DNA of 34,584 bases from CAZMXP01 sp964570285 (GCA_964570285.1 CAZMXP010000051.1:1-34584), one strand, 5' to 3'; shown: positions 22,067-30,500, counted from the first letter of the stretch. A program made the numbers and translations. The notes: generated by a model from the sequence alone, not told the origin.

Positions 22067-22954
22067 TCAGGTCGCGAGCACGCCGCGGCGGGCGAGCAGG
22101 ACCGCGAGCAGGAGTTCGAGCCCCACGAGTCCGAGCGTGACGCTGGGCGGCAGGCGCGAGGGCTCCGCGTCGACGCCCAGGCGCAGCACCGGGCCCGCGG
22201 TCGCGCGCAGCTTCATGTAGGCGAGCAGGGGCTGGTTGATCTGCGCCTGCTGCGTCCAGAGGTAGTCCTCGAGGGAGGCGTCGCCGCGGCGGCGGAGGCG
22301 CTCGACCTCGGCGATGCGCTGGTCGAGCACGATCGCGGTGCCCGCGTCCTTCGTGCGCGCGCGCTGCTGCACGAGGCCGTGCAGCCCCTCGTCGAGGTCG
22401 GCGCGCGTCTGCGCGGCGCGGCTGCCGGTGAACCGCTCGACGACCCAGCCGCCCGTCAGGAACCCGCACTCGGCGACGACGCACGAGACGACCACCGCGA
22501 GCAGCGCGCGCCCCCGCGTCTGCTTCGCGGCGCGCCCCCCGAAGCCGTAGCGGCAGGTCATGCCGATCACGAGCGCGACCGCGAGCGGGGCGAAGGCCGG
22601 GACCACGAACCCGACCGCGGCCAGCGCCGCGCCGAGGATCGCGCCGAGCGAGAGCCCCGCCACGCTGCCGAAGACCGAGCCGCGCAGCAGCCGCTCGCCG
22701 GTGACGAACATCGGCGGGGGCGCCTGGGGGTCGAAGCGGCCGCCGCCCGTGAGGCCGAAGCCGATGTCGGCGTCGAGCGGGTCGCCCATCGTGTCGATGA
22801 ACATGGGCTCGCTGCCCAGCGGCGCCTCGGGGATGTCGCTCGGGTTTCTCGTCCCCTCGTTGGCGACGTCGCAGCGCGGGCACGCGAGGTCGCCGGCGCT
22901 GTCGTCGGAGAGGTAGGAATGCCCGCAGTTCGAGCAGACGCACTTCACGAGCAT
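22067..22954 (-). CDS. Zinc-ribbon membrane protein, unknown function
   Basis: The product is 295 aa. The N-terminus is a zinc ribbon (CSNCGHSYLSDDSAGDLACPRC), with CxxC pairs at about residues 8-11 and 26-29. Two or three membrane segments follow at about residues 95-165 (GSVAGLSLGAILGAALAAVGFVVPAFAPLAVALVIG, read in overlapping pieces, and LLAVVVSCVVAECGF). Next is a charged soluble segment with coil-like heptads (VLDQRIAEVERLRRRG), and a last membrane helix sits at the C-terminus (VGLELLLAVLLARRG). The ribbon should face the cytoplasm. The function is unknown. Confidence 0.7.
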   Translation of the reverse strand: MLVKCVCSNCGHSYLSDDSAGDLACPRCDVANEGTRNPSDIPEAPLGSEPMFIDTMGDPLDADIGFGLTGGGRFDPQAPPPMFVTGERLLRGSVFGSVAGLSLGAILGAALAAVGFVVPAFAPLAVALVIGMTCRYGFGGRAAKQTRGRALLAVVVSCVVAECGFLTGGWVVERFTGSRAAQTRADLDEGLHGLVQQRARTKDAGTAIVLDQRIAEVERLRRRGDASLEDYLWTQQAQINQPLLAYMKLRATAGPVLRLGVDAEPSRLPPSVTLGLVGLELLLAVLLARRGVLAT

Positions 22955-22968
22955 GGGTCGCCTATCGA

Positions 22969-22983
22969 CCCCCCGCGCCCCCC
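22969..22983. repeat. Paired C-tract motif in a divergent promoter region
   Basis: C6 (22969-22974), GCG and C6 (22978-22983) lie between the zinc-ribbon gene and the enoyl-CoA hydratase gene. This is a non-coding example of the dispersed G/C-tract motif. Confidence 0.6.
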
Positions 22984-22997
22984 GACTTGAGCCATGC

Positions 22998-23003
22998 TAG
23001 ACT
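22998..23003 (+). promoter_or_regulatory. -10-like TAGACT of the enoyl-CoA hydratase gene
   Basis: TAGACT is followed by 10 nt and the ATG at 23014. The same hexamer precedes the rhomboid gene. No clear -35 or Shine-Dalgarno sequence is present. Confidence 0.4.
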
Positions 23004-23013
23004 CCTCCCCGGC

Positions 23014-23802
23014 ATGGCAAGCGAGCTTGCAGGCATGACCCGCGACGGCGCCGTCGCCACGGTCTCCGTGACCCGCCCGGAGAAGCTGAACGCCCTCAAC
23101 GACGCGACGCTCCGGGAGCTGCAGCGGATCTTCGGGGAGCTCGAGGGGGACGGCGCCGTCCGCTGCGTGATCCTCACCGGCGGCGCCTCGAAGAAGGCGT
23201 CGTTCGTGGCCGGGGCCGACATCGCCGAGCTCGCGGGGCAGGACCCGCTCGCGGCGAAGGCGCGGTCGGCGCTCGGGCAGGGGGTCTGCGACGCGATCGA
23301 GGGGCTCGGCAAGCCGGTCATCGCCGCGGTGAACGGCTTCGCGTTCGGCGGCGGCCTCGAGCTCGCGCTCGCCTGCCACATCCGCCTCGCGTCCACCGAC
23401 GCCCGCCTCGGGCTGCCGGAGGTGACGCTCGGGCTGATCCCCGGCTTCGGCGGCACGCAGCGGCTGCCGCGGCTCGTCGGCATGGGCGTCGCGCTCGAGC
23501 TGATCGCGACGGGGCGGCACCTCTCGGCCGAGGAGGCGCTCGCGATCGGCCTCGTGAACCGCCTGCACCCGCCGGAGGAGCTCCTGCCGGAGGCGCGCGC
23601 GCTCGCGGCGAAGATCGCTTCTAACGGCCCCGTCGCGGTGAGGCTCGCGATGGAGGCGGCGCTGCGGGGCCGGTCGCTGCCGATGGACGAGGCGCTCCGG
23701 TACGAGCGGAACCTCTTCGGTCTCGTCTCGGCGACCGAGGACATGCGCGAGGGCACGGCGGCGTTCCTCGGGAAGCGGCCCGCGCAATTCAAGAACCGCT
23801 GA
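23014..23802 (+). CDS. Enoyl-CoA hydratase (crotonase family)
   Basis: The product is 262 aa, the usual length. The oxyanion-hole segments SFVAGADIAEL and FGGGLELALACHIRL are present. Both catalytic glutamates are kept, E116 (GGGLE) and E136 (GLPEV), 20 residues apart as in crotonase E144/E164, so it should hydrate enoyl-CoA. The role is beta-oxidation or a butanoyl-CoA pathway; the substrate chain length is not clear. The start is taken at 23014 because TAGACT lies 10 nt upstream; the earlier TTG at 22987 would cover that box. The methyltransferase gene follows after 2 nt. Confidence 0.92.
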   Translation: MASELAGMTRDGAVATVSVTRPEKLNALNDATLRELQRIFGELEGDGAVRCVILTGGASKKASFVAGADIAELAGQDPLAAKARSALGQGVCDAIEGLGKPVIAAVNGFAFGGGLELALACHIRLASTDARLGLPEVTLGLIPGFGGTQRLPRLVGMGVALELIATGRHLSAEEALAIGLVNRLHPPEELLPEARALAAKIASNGPVAVRLAMEAALRGRSLPMDEALRYERNLFGLVSATEDMREGTAAFLGKRPAQFKNR

Positions 23803-23804
23803 CC

Positions 23805-24419
23805 TTGTCTGGGTCCTGGTCCGAGCTCAACGACGCGCGGCGCCGCATCCGGGAGCGCTGGCCGGCGATCTGGAGGCTGCCCGTGGTGCCGCGCGCGATG
23901 GCGCACGCCGCGGCGCGCATCGCCCCGGGCGCGACGGTGCTCGACATCGGCGCGAGCGACGGGCGGTTCGGCCGGAAGCTCGCCCCGGGCGCGACCTACC
24001 GCGTGCTCGACACCGACCCGCGCGTGCGCGCGGACTTCCGGTCGCTCGACGAGGTCGGGGACGCCTCCTGCGACGCGATCGCCTGTTTCGAGACGATCGA
24101 GCACGTGACGCTCGCCGAGGCCTCGGCGCTCGCCCTCGGATGCGCGCGCGCGCTGAGGCCCGGCGGCCGCCTCTTCGTCTCCACGCCGAACATCCACCAC
24201 CCGTGGTCCTACCTCCGCTCGGCGACGCACAGGACGCCCTTCTGCTACGACGAGCTCGGCGGGCTGCTCGAGCTCGCGGGCCTGGAGGTCGAGGCGATGT
24301 TCCGCTGCCACCGGGACGCGCCGCTGAAGGCCGTGGCGCGCGCGCTCGCCTACCCGCTCCACCGCCTGCTCGGCCTCGACTACGCGAAGGGCATCCTCGC
24401 CGTGGCGCGCCGTCCTTGA
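23805..24419 (+). CDS. Class I SAM-dependent methyltransferase
   Basis: The product is 204 aa, starting at TTG 23805, two bases after the hydratase stop. Motif I is VLDIGASDGRFG (about residues 46-57), the post-I acid is in YRVLDTDPRV, and IACFETIEHV and LRPGGRLFVSTPN are the motifs typical of the Methyltransf_11/23 group. The C-terminal part (YDELGGLLELAGLEVEAMF) matches UbiG-like proteins. The substrate is unknown. Coupling to the hydratase is likely positional only. Confidence 0.85.
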   Translation: MSGSWSELNDARRRIRERWPAIWRLPVVPRAMAHAAARIAPGATVLDIGASDGRFGRKLAPGATYRVLDTDPRVRADFRSLDEVGDASCDAIACFETIEHVTLAEASALALGCARALRPGGRLFVSTPNIHHPWSYLRSATHRTPFCYDELGGLLELAGLEVEAMFRCHRDAPLKAVARALAYPLHRLLGLDYAKGILAVARRP

Positions 24420-24431
24420 GACTCGACACGT

Positions 24432-24467
24432 CCCGAAATGTGAACGGGCACTGTCCCGGCTTTCGGG
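24432..24467. repeat. REP-like nested inverted repeat after the methyltransferase gene
   Basis: Outer arms CCCGAAA (24432-24438) and TTTCGGG (24461-24467) are exact complements. Inside them CGGG (24445-24448) pairs with CCCG (24455-24458). The element lies 12 nt after the stop codon. It is a different family from the GGGGTC palindromes but sits in the same kind of position. Confidence 0.65.
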
Positions 24468-24511
24468 GAAAGCGTCCGGCTCGATCATGGCGCGCCGGGC
24501 GCCGGATCGCG

Positions 24512-24517
24512 CATAAT
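24512..24517 (+). promoter_or_regulatory. -10 box CATAAT of the 92-residue orphan gene (leaderless)
   Basis: CATAAT matches TATAAT at 5/6 and is 7 nt before the ATG at 24525. It overlaps the other possible ATG at 24516, which favours 24525 as the start. Confidence 0.45.
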
Positions 24518-24524
24518 GCGGTCC

Positions 24525-24803
24525 ATGACGCCGAGGGCGAGGTTCGCGCGATGGATAGAGTGGGAGATCGGCAGCTCCGCCCCCGCGGCGCTCCGCCAGC
24601 ACCTGCGCGACCGCGACTACCGCGTCTACTCCTGCATGGAGCACGAGGGGGTCTGGTCGAGGGAGATCTACCACCCGAGCCGCGGCTTCTACCGCGGAAC
24701 CGGCGGGAGCGAGTCGGACGCGCTGCTCGACGTGCTGAGGCAGATCTGGCTCGTCGACTCCCTCGAGGGGGTCCACGAGCCCGAGGCCGATCCCGCGCAG
24801 TAG
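24525..24803 (+). CDS. Small soluble protein of unknown function
   Basis: The product is 92 aa, starting MTPRARFARWIEWEIGS. It is rich in Arg, Glu, Trp and Tyr, with YRVYSCMEHEGVWSREIYHPSRGFYRG in the middle and a final helix (DALLDVLRQIWLVDSL). There is no signal peptide or known motif. It stands alone between a REP-like element and the dehydrogenase gene. Amino-acid composition and codon use are like those of a real gene here. Confidence 0.6.
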   Translation: MTPRARFARWIEWEIGSSAPAALRQHLRDRDYRVYSCMEHEGVWSREIYHPSRGFYRGTGGSESDALLDVLRQIWLVDSLEGVHEPEADPAQ

Positions 24804-24836
24804 GCTCCCCCCTCCCGTCGGCCTGGCCTTTGCTGC

Positions 24837-24860
24837 TATAGTCCCCACCTTCCGCGGAGA
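24837..24860 (+). promoter_or_regulatory. -10 TATAGT and Shine-Dalgarno of the dehydrogenase gene
   Basis: TATAGT (24837-24842, 5/6) and GGAGA (24856-24860), 6 nt before the ATG at 24867, predict a short conventional leader. The Shine-Dalgarno position favours ATG 24867 over the upstream in-frame TTG 24861. Confidence 0.5.
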
Positions 24861-24866
24861 TTGCGA

Positions 24867-25934
24867 ATGCACAACATCGCCGTCCTCCCCGGCGACGGCA
24901 TCGGCGAAGAGGTCGTGCGCGAGGCGCTGCGCGTCCTCGAGATCGTCGCCGCCGTCACCGGGTTCCAGTACCGCCTCGAGCACTACCCCTACGGGGCCGA
25001 GCACTACCTGAAGACGAAGGAGACCTTCCCGGACTCCGCGCTGCGGGAGATGCGCGACCACAGCGCGATCCTGCTCGGCGCCATCGGCGACCCGCGCGTC
25101 GAGACCGGGATGCTCGAGCGGGCCATCATCGGCGGCATCCGCTTCGGCCTCGACCTCTACATCAACCTCCGCCCGATCAAGCTCTACGCCGAGCACCTCT
25201 GCCCGCTCAAGGACGTCACCCCGGCGCAGCTCGACCTCGTCGTCGTGCGCGAGAACACCGAGGGCGCCTACCTCGGGCTCGGCGGCATCATGAAGCGCGA
25301 CACGAACAACGAGGTCGCCGTCTGCAACATGGTGTGGACGCGGGAGGGGGTCGAGAGGGTGGTGCGCTACTCCTTCGAGGCGGCGCGCCGGCGCGGCAAG
25401 GCGAAGCGGGTCACGCTCGTGGACAAGGCCAACGCGATCCGGCCGATGGACCTCTGGACGCGCACGTTCGCCCGCGTCGCCGCCGAGTACCCCGACGTCC
25501 AGACCGACCACGCCTACATCGACGCGGGCTGCATGTGGCTCGTGAAGAACCCCGAGTGGTTCGACGTCGTCGTGACCGACAACCTCTTCGGCGACATCAT
25601 GACCGACCTCGGCGCGATGCTGCAGGGCGGACTCGGCATCGCCGCGAGCGGCAACCTGCACCCCGGCCGGGTCTCGATGTTCGAGCCGATCCACGGCAGC
25701 GCGCCCAAGTACAAGGGCCAGAACAAGGCCTGCCCCGTCGCGGCGATCATGGCCATCCAGATGATGCTCGACTATCTCGGCGACGCCGAGGGCGCGACCC
25801 TCGTCGAGAGCGCCGTCGCGAGCGCGCTGCAGACCAAGAAGATCCCCTCCCTCTCCGCCGGCAAGATGCCCACCGACCGCGCCGGCGACATCGTCATCGA
25901 GGAGATCAAGGCCCAGGCCGCCGCCGCCGGGTAG
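24867..25934 (+). CDS. leuB: Isopropylmalate/isocitrate dehydrogenase family, probably 3-isopropylmalate dehydrogenase
   Basis: The product is 355 aa. It begins IAVLPGDGIGEEVV and has the substrate-binding RPIKLY, VVVRENTEGAYLGLGG (phosphate/carboxylate site), VTLVDKANAIRPMDLW with the catalytic Lys, the metal aspartates in DNLFGDIMTD, and MFEPIHGSAPKYKGQNKA for NAD binding. Length and phrasing fit NAD-dependent isopropylmalate dehydrogenase (leucine synthesis: oxidative decarboxylation of 3-isopropylmalate). An NAD-isocitrate or tartrate dehydrogenase-like enzyme cannot be excluded, and no other leu gene is adjacent. The family call is strong; the symbol is tentative. Confidence 0.88.
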   Translation: MHNIAVLPGDGIGEEVVREALRVLEIVAAVTGFQYRLEHYPYGAEHYLKTKETFPDSALREMRDHSAILLGAIGDPRVETGMLERAIIGGIRFGLDLYINLRPIKLYAEHLCPLKDVTPAQLDLVVVRENTEGAYLGLGGIMKRDTNNEVAVCNMVWTREGVERVVRYSFEAARRRGKAKRVTLVDKANAIRPMDLWTRTFARVAAEYPDVQTDHAYIDAGCMWLVKNPEWFDVVVTDNLFGDIMTDLGAMLQGGLGIAASGNLHPGRVSMFEPIHGSAPKYKGQNKACPVAAIMAIQMMLDYLGDAEGATLVESAVASALQTKKIPSLSAGKMPTDRAGDIVIEEIKAQAAAAG

Positions 25935-25937
25935 ACT
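25932..25937 (+). promoter_or_regulatory. -10-like TAGACT of the rhomboid gene (leaderless)
   Basis: TAGACT overlaps the dehydrogenase stop codon (TAG) and is followed by 6 nt and the GTG at 25944. It is the same hexamer as at the enoyl-CoA hydratase gene. Confidence 0.4.
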
Positions 25938-25943
25938 GCCCGC

Positions 25944-27137
25944 GTGTTCCTCCCGCTCGGGGATTCCCCGAACCCGGCCCGGCCCCAGTGGGTGACGCGC
26001 GGCCTCGTCGTCGTCAACGTCGCGGTCTTCCTGCTCGTCTCGCTCCCGCTCGACCGGGCGGTCACGCGGGAGGACCTCCGCGATCCCGACGTCGTCGCGA
26101 CGCTCTCCGACATGCGGCAGTACGTCGAGGGCGGGCGGCCGTCGCACTACGACCTCTTCATCTGGAAGCACGGCTACAGGCCCGGCGCGCCGAGCCTGAT
26201 GGCGCTGCTCACCTGCATGTTCCTGCACGCGGGCTGGCTGCACCTGCTCGGCAACATGCTCTACCTCTGGATCTACGGCGACAACGTCGAGGCGAGGCTC
26301 GGCCCGCTGGGCTTCCTCGCGGGCTACCTCGCGACGGGGGTGGCGGCGACGCTCTCCTTCGCCGCGCTCAAGAGCGACAGCATGGTGCCGATGGTCGGCG
26401 CGAGCGGCGCGATCAGCGGCGTGCTCGGCCTCTACCTCGTCTGGTTCCCGCGCAACCAGATCCGCGTGCTCGTCTTCTTCTTCTACATCATGCAGATCAT
26501 CTACGTGCCGGCGCTCTTCGTGCTGGGCTTCTACCTGCTCTTCGACAACATCCTGCCCTTCCTCGTCGAGCGCGGGGGCGAGGGCGGCGGCGGCGTCGCC
26601 TACGGCGCGCACCTGGGCGGCTTCTTCGCGGGCGTGCTGCTCGCGGTCCTGATCGACCTCGTGCGGGGGAGGAGGCCCGCCCCGAGGCCGGGCCCGCATC
26701 CGCCGGAGGCTGTCCATTGGGGGCGCGGGGGGCTCGGCGCGGCGCAGCCGGCGCCCGCGCGCGACTGGACGCAGCAGTTCGAGGCGGCGATGCGCGACGG
26801 GAGGCTCGGCGTCGCGGCGGACGCGTTCGCGCACCTGGCCGCCGACGAGGGGAGCGTGCCCCCGGACCCCCTGTTCGTCTTCCGTCTGGGGCAGGGCCTC
26901 TACGGCGAGAACCTCGCCGCCGACGCCGCCGCCGTCTTCCGCTACTACATCCGGCACTACCCGCGCGGCGCGGACCTCGACCGCGCGCACCTCGGGCTCG
27001 GCCTGCTGCTCTCGCGCCGCCTCGGGCAGCGCCTGGCCGCGCGGGAGCACCTGCTCGCCGCGCTCGACCTCGCGCCGGGCGGCGGTTCCGTGGCCGAGAC
27101 GGCGCGCGCGGAGCTCGCGCTCATCGACCGGCGATAG
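25944..27137 (+). CDS. Rhomboid-family intramembrane serine protease with C-terminal helical-repeat domain
   Basis: The product is 397 aa, starting at GTG 25944. The rhomboid core carries HAGWLHLLGNMLYLWIYG, the nucleophile S154 in GASGAISGVLG and the partner H223 in AYGAHLGGFFAG, so the Ser-His dyad is intact. It has about six or seven membrane helices. A linker (VHWGRGGLGAAQPAPAR) encoded by a paired G-tract joins a soluble domain of about 130 residues with TPR-like helices (VFRYYIRHYPRGADLDRAHLG in part). Such a tail could recruit substrates. The gene converges with the aminotransferase, whose end overlaps it by 17 nt. Confidence 0.92.
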   Translation: MFLPLGDSPNPARPQWVTRGLVVVNVAVFLLVSLPLDRAVTREDLRDPDVVATLSDMRQYVEGGRPSHYDLFIWKHGYRPGAPSLMALLTCMFLHAGWLHLLGNMLYLWIYGDNVEARLGPLGFLAGYLATGVAATLSFAALKSDSMVPMVGASGAISGVLGLYLVWFPRNQIRVLVFFFYIMQIIYVPALFVLGFYLLFDNILPFLVERGGEGGGGVAYGAHLGGFFAGVLLAVLIDLVRGRRPAPRPGPHPPEAVHWGRGGLGAAQPAPARDWTQQFEAAMRDGRLGVAADAFAHLAADEGSVPPDPLFVFRLGQGLYGENLAADAAAVFRYYIRHYPRGADLDRAHLGLGLLLSRRLGQRLAAREHLLAALDLAPGGGSVAETARAELALIDRR

Positions 27138-28305
27138 CGGGACCGGCGATGAACCGCGCGAGGCGCGCGCACCCCTCCTCGATGTCGGCCTCCGAGCAGG
27201 CGTAGGAGAGGCGCATGTTCGTGGGGGCGCCGAACGCCTCGCCGGGCACGCAGGCGACGCGCTCCTCCTCGAGCAGGCGCTCGGTGAACGCGAGCGGCGT
27301 CGACCCGCGGAGGACCGCGGCGATGTCGGGGAAGCAGTAGAACGCGCCGGTGGGGGTTGCCAGCTGCATCCCGGGGATCGCGCGCAGGCGGGCGACCATG
27401 AGCTGGCGGCGGCGGTCGAAGGCCTCGCGCATGCGCGAGACCGGCTCGTGCGGGCCCGTGAGCGCCGCGAGGGCGGCGGCCTGCGCGATGGCCGCCGGGT
27501 TGCTCGTCGTGTGCGACTGGTAGCGGATCATCGCCGCGATGACGTCGGAGGGGCCGGTCGCGTAGCCGATGCGCCAGCCCGTCATCGCGTAGGACTTCGA
27601 GAGGCCGTGCACGGTGACGGTGCGTCCCGCGAGCGCGGGGCAGGCGGCGGCGAAGGGGACGGCGACGGTGCCGTCGTAGACGAGGTGGCGGTAGATCTCG
27701 TCGCTGACGACGGTGATCTGCGGGTGGCGCGCGAGCACGTCGCCCAGCGCGGCCATCTGCTCGCGCGTGTGCGTCGCGCCGGTGGGGTTGCCGGGGCTCA
27801 CGAGGATGAGCGCGCGCGTGCGCGGCGTGATCGCCCGCTCGAGCCTCCGCGGCGTCAGGATGCAGCCGTCCTCGCGCGTGTCGACGACGACGGCGCGCGC
27901 GCCGTTCGCCTCGCACATCGACGGGTAGGAGACCCAGTAGGGGGCGGGCAGGACCGCCTCGTCGCCGTCGTCGAGCAGCACCGAGAGCGCGTTGAACAGC
28001 GAGTGCTTCGCCCCGCAGGAGACGATCACGTCGGCGGCGCGGCTCGGCACGCCCGCCTCCGCGAAGGAGCGCGCCGCCGCCTCGCGCAGCGCGGGCGTGC
28101 CGGGCACCGGGGTGTAGGTGCCGACGCGGCCGTCGAGCGCGCGGCGCGCCGCGTCCTTGATGTGGGCGGGCGTGTCGAAGTCGGGCTCGCCGGCCCCGAA
28201 GGGGATCACGCGCTCGCCCGCCGCGGCGATCGCCTTCGCCTTGGCGTCGATCTTCAGCGTGACGGATTCGCCCAGGCCTCCCGCCCGGCGGCTCAGCTTG
28301 GTCAT
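27121..28305 (-). CDS. Class I/II PLP-dependent aminotransferase, aspartate-aminotransferase-like
   Basis: The product is 394 aa from the ATG at 28303-28305. Family features are the start KLSRRAGGLGESVTLKID, PFGAGEPDFDTPAHIKDAA, ILVSPGNPTGATHTREQ, the Schiff-base lysine in VHGLSKSYAMTGWRIGYATG, and the carboxylate-binding Arg in NMRLSYACSE. It is typical of the AspB-type subgroup (Igamma) that transfers amino groups from aspartate. TACCAT (28319-28314 on the minus strand) lies 8 nt before the ATG, and there is no Shine-Dalgarno sequence. A longer in-frame start at 28350 would cover this box and is rejected. Confidence 0.93.
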   Translation of the reverse strand: MTKLSRRAGGLGESVTLKIDAKAKAIAAAGERVIPFGAGEPDFDTPAHIKDAARRALDGRVGTYTPVPGTPALREAAARSFAEAGVPSRAADVIVSCGAKHSLFNALSVLLDDGDEAVLPAPYWVSYPSMCEANGARAVVVDTREDGCILTPRRLERAITPRTRALILVSPGNPTGATHTREQMAALGDVLARHPQITVVSDEIYRHLVYDGTVAVPFAAACPALAGRTVTVHGLSKSYAMTGWRIGYATGPSDVIAAMIRYQSHTTSNPAAIAQAAALAALTGPHEPVSRMREAFDRRRQLMVARLRAIPGMQLATPTGAFYCFPDIAAVLRGSTPLAFTERLLEEERVACVPGEAFGAPTNMRLSYACSEADIEEGCARLARFIAGPAIAGR

Positions 28306-28313
28306 GGGTGCGT

Positions 28314-28319
28314 ATGGTA
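28314..28319 (-). promoter_or_regulatory. -10-like TACCAT of the aminotransferase gene (leaderless)
   Basis: On the minus strand TACCAT is followed by 8 nt and the ATG at 28305. It supports the shorter start. No -35 is evident. Confidence 0.4.
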
Positions 28320-28381
28320 ACGGAATAGGGGGGCGCCCTCCCGCGTCCAATGCTGCATGCGCGTGTTAACGTGCCCGATCC

Positions 28382-30373
28382 ATGCTGCTGCGTAGGCTTT
28401 TCAAGTGGGTGGCGGGGCTGCTGCTGTTCCTCGCCGTCGCGCTGCTGATCTTCGTCTGGGTCGTGCTCGGCGTGAACCCCCTCGAGGGCGAGGTCGACGC
28501 CCTCTACCGGCTCGCGAGCAGCGAGGTCGGGTTCTTCGCGCGCTTCCCGGCGTCGGGTCTGCTCCGGCAGCCGCTCGTCGAGCGGCTCGGCCGCGAGGCG
28601 GGGTTCGAGGGCATCGAGCAGCTCCGCGGCGAGCTGGAACAGGTGACCCGCGAGATCGCGAAGCAGGCCAACCCGCAGATCCCCTTCGGGCTCTTCGAGG
28701 TGGACTTCGAGAAGGACTTCGTCGGCCGCGACATGGCGTTCGCGGGCACGATCCAGAACGACTTCGCGAACCTGCGCCTCGACAACTTCCTGCTGCTGAC
28801 GCGCGTGAAGTGGTACGGCCGCTTCCTGTCGGCGCTCAAGCGCCAGTGGATCCGCTCGATGGTCCCCGGCGCGGGGGCGATCGAGGTCGAGAAGGGGCTC
28901 TATCTCAGGGTCAAGCTCGACGCCGCGACGACCGCGCGGCTCAACCGCTTCCGTGCGCAGACCGGCGCGACGGTGAACGCCGACGAGGTGTTCGTCGCGC
29001 GCATCCAGGACGTGCTGCTGATCAGCGACAGCGCGATCTGGATCGAGCACGCGTTGCAGGGGGGCAGCGCGACGCTCCCCGCGGACGCCTGGTTCGAGAG
29101 CGAGTTCATGCGGTCGAAGCCCGAGCCGAACGGCGTCGAGCTCTACATGCGCACGGGGCTCTCCGCGAACCTGCTGCTGACGCACGCGCGGCCCGGCAGC
29201 GGCGCGATGCTCTCCTATCTGGAGAGGCTGCTCCCGGTGCAGATCACGGGCGAGCTCACGACGCGCGCCGCGGCGGTCTCCGGCGACACCGTGCGCGTGA
29301 CGCTCTCGGACGTGCCGCCGAAGGACGGGTTCGTGCGCATGCCCGCGCACCTCCAGAAGCTCTACCACGGCGAGAAGGGCGACCTCCGGCTCGCCTTCAG
29401 CGAGAACGGCATCGGGCGGTTCATCCCGCGCGAGCGCACCGTCGCGGCGGTCGTGCTCAACGCCCGCCCCGACGAGCTCGTGGACCTGGGCGTCTCGCTC
29501 GTGCCGAGCGAGGAGATGCGGCTGATCGAGGACGACCTCAAGAGCGGCGGCTCGCGCTTCACGTCGCTCGCGCAGCTCCTGCGGCACCTCTCGGAGGACC
29601 TCGCCGACACGCACCTCGTGATCATCCACCGGCCGAGCGTCTTCGAGCGCGCGGCCTTCTCCACCTACCGCGACGCCGGGGGCGAGTGGACGCCGATGGC
29701 GCAGCTCTCCTATTCGATCGTGAGCCGCGTGAAGGACAGCGTCTCCCCCGACAAGGTGCGCGAGACGCTCTTCCGGAACCTGCAGTACATCGGCATGGAG
29801 GCGCAGGGCGTGCACAAGGCGAGCGGCAAGTTCCACCTCGCGCGGCTCGTGGTCCAGACCGCCGAGATGGAGCTGATCGAGCCCGCCTACGGGCCGATGA
29901 CGGGGCAGATGCCCTATGTCGTCTTCTCCACGTCGCCCGAGGCGGCCGAGGCGATCTTCCGCGCGGCGGAGGACCCCGCCGAGCGCCTCATCGGCGCGGA
30001 GGGCGTCGCCGCGACGGTCTCGGCGCTGCCCGACCAGGGCACCGTCGGCTGCCTCGTCGACGTGGCGACGCTCAGGGGCGCGCTCGCCGACCGCGTGCGC
30101 CTCTACGCGGCGTTCCATCTCGACATCCCCGGCCACTGCCGCACCTTCCTGCAGAGCTTCAAGGAGAAGGGACTGCCCGAGCCGAGCGACGAGGCCATGC
30201 AGGCCGAGGTCGAGCGCCACGTCTCGGTCGAGTACCCCCGCCTCCGCGAACGCTACAACGAGGCGCTCGAGTGGATGGAGAGCCTCGACTGCCTCGCCAT
30301 CGGCGCCAGCCTCGGCGTGGGCGCCGAGAAGAAGGTCAAGGCCGAAGCCCTCCTCAAGTTCCGCCTCGGGTGA
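28382..30373 (+). CDS. Membrane-anchored extracytoplasmic protein of unknown function
   Basis: The product is 663 aa. One strong N-terminal membrane segment (about residues 8-30, WVAGLLLFLAVALLIFVWVV) follows MLLRRLFK, so the bulk lies outside the cytoplasm. The rest is mixed alpha/beta with no recognised domain. Repeating phrases such as DEVFVARIQDVLLISDSAIWIEHAL and PYVVFSTSPEAAEAIFRAA resemble DUF3352-type proteins only loosely. TAACGT (28367-28372) lies 9 nt before the ATG. It diverges from the aminotransferase gene. The stop codon lies inside a REP-like palindrome. Confidence 0.7.
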   Translation: MLLRRLFKWVAGLLLFLAVALLIFVWVVLGVNPLEGEVDALYRLASSEVGFFARFPASGLLRQPLVERLGREAGFEGIEQLRGELEQVTREIAKQANPQIPFGLFEVDFEKDFVGRDMAFAGTIQNDFANLRLDNFLLLTRVKWYGRFLSALKRQWIRSMVPGAGAIEVEKGLYLRVKLDAATTARLNRFRAQTGATVNADEVFVARIQDVLLISDSAIWIEHALQGGSATLPADAWFESEFMRSKPEPNGVELYMRTGLSANLLLTHARPGSGAMLSYLERLLPVQITGELTTRAAAVSGDTVRVTLSDVPPKDGFVRMPAHLQKLYHGEKGDLRLAFSENGIGRFIPRERTVAAVVLNARPDELVDLGVSLVPSEEMRLIEDDLKSGGSRFTSLAQLLRHLSEDLADTHLVIIHRPSVFERAAFSTYRDAGGEWTPMAQLSYSIVSRVKDSVSPDKVRETLFRNLQYIGMEAQGVHKASGKFHLARLVVQTAEMELIEPAYGPMTGQMPYVVFSTSPEAAEAIFRAAEDPAERLIGAEGVAATVSALPDQGTVGCLVDVATLRGALADRVRLYAAFHLDIPGHCRTFLQSFKEKGLPEPSDEAMQAEVERHVSVEYPRLRERYNEALEWMESLDCLAIGASLGVGAEKKVKAEALLKFRLG

Positions 30374-30397
30374 ATGGGGTCTGACCCCTTTCACCCG
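30367..30397. repeat. REP-like palindrome overlapping a stop codon
   Basis: Arms CGGGTGAATGGGGTC (30367-30381) and GACCCCTTTCACCCG (30383-30397) flank one T and pair at 14 of 15 positions. The outer part equals the right arm of the element at 21730-21758. The TGA of the 663-residue gene (30371-30373) lies inside the left arm. Confidence 0.8.
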
Positions 30398-30444
30398 CTA
30401 GATCGCCGAACCCGATGGAACGCAACGGATCGATGGATGGACGG

Positions 30445-30460
30445 GGGGCGCTCGCGCCCC
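30445..30460. other. GC hairpin between REP element and tRNA
   Basis: GGGGCGC (30445-30451) and GCGCCCC (30454-30460) are exact complements. There is no U-tract, so this is not a standard terminator. The rest of 30374-30535 shows no gene. Confidence 0.4.
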
Positions 30461-30472
30461 GGTCCCCGCCGG

Positions 30473-30500
30473 TTGCCGACGCGCCCACCTCGTGTTAGAA
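30473..30500 (+). promoter_or_regulatory. Probable promoter of tRNA-Leu
   Basis: TTGCCG (30473-30478) and TTAGAA (30495-30500) are 16 bp apart and about 35 bp before the mature 5' end, a normal distance for a tRNA precursor. Confidence 0.4.

Noticed and set aside
22962..27050. Very long open frame (1362 codons) on the minus strand, and similar ones at 4144-7587, 8647-12369 and 17214-20279
   Set aside because: They lie antisense to well-supported genes, have Arg/Ala/Asp/Glu-rich low-complexity translations and no domains. Long chance frames are expected in DNA this GC-rich.
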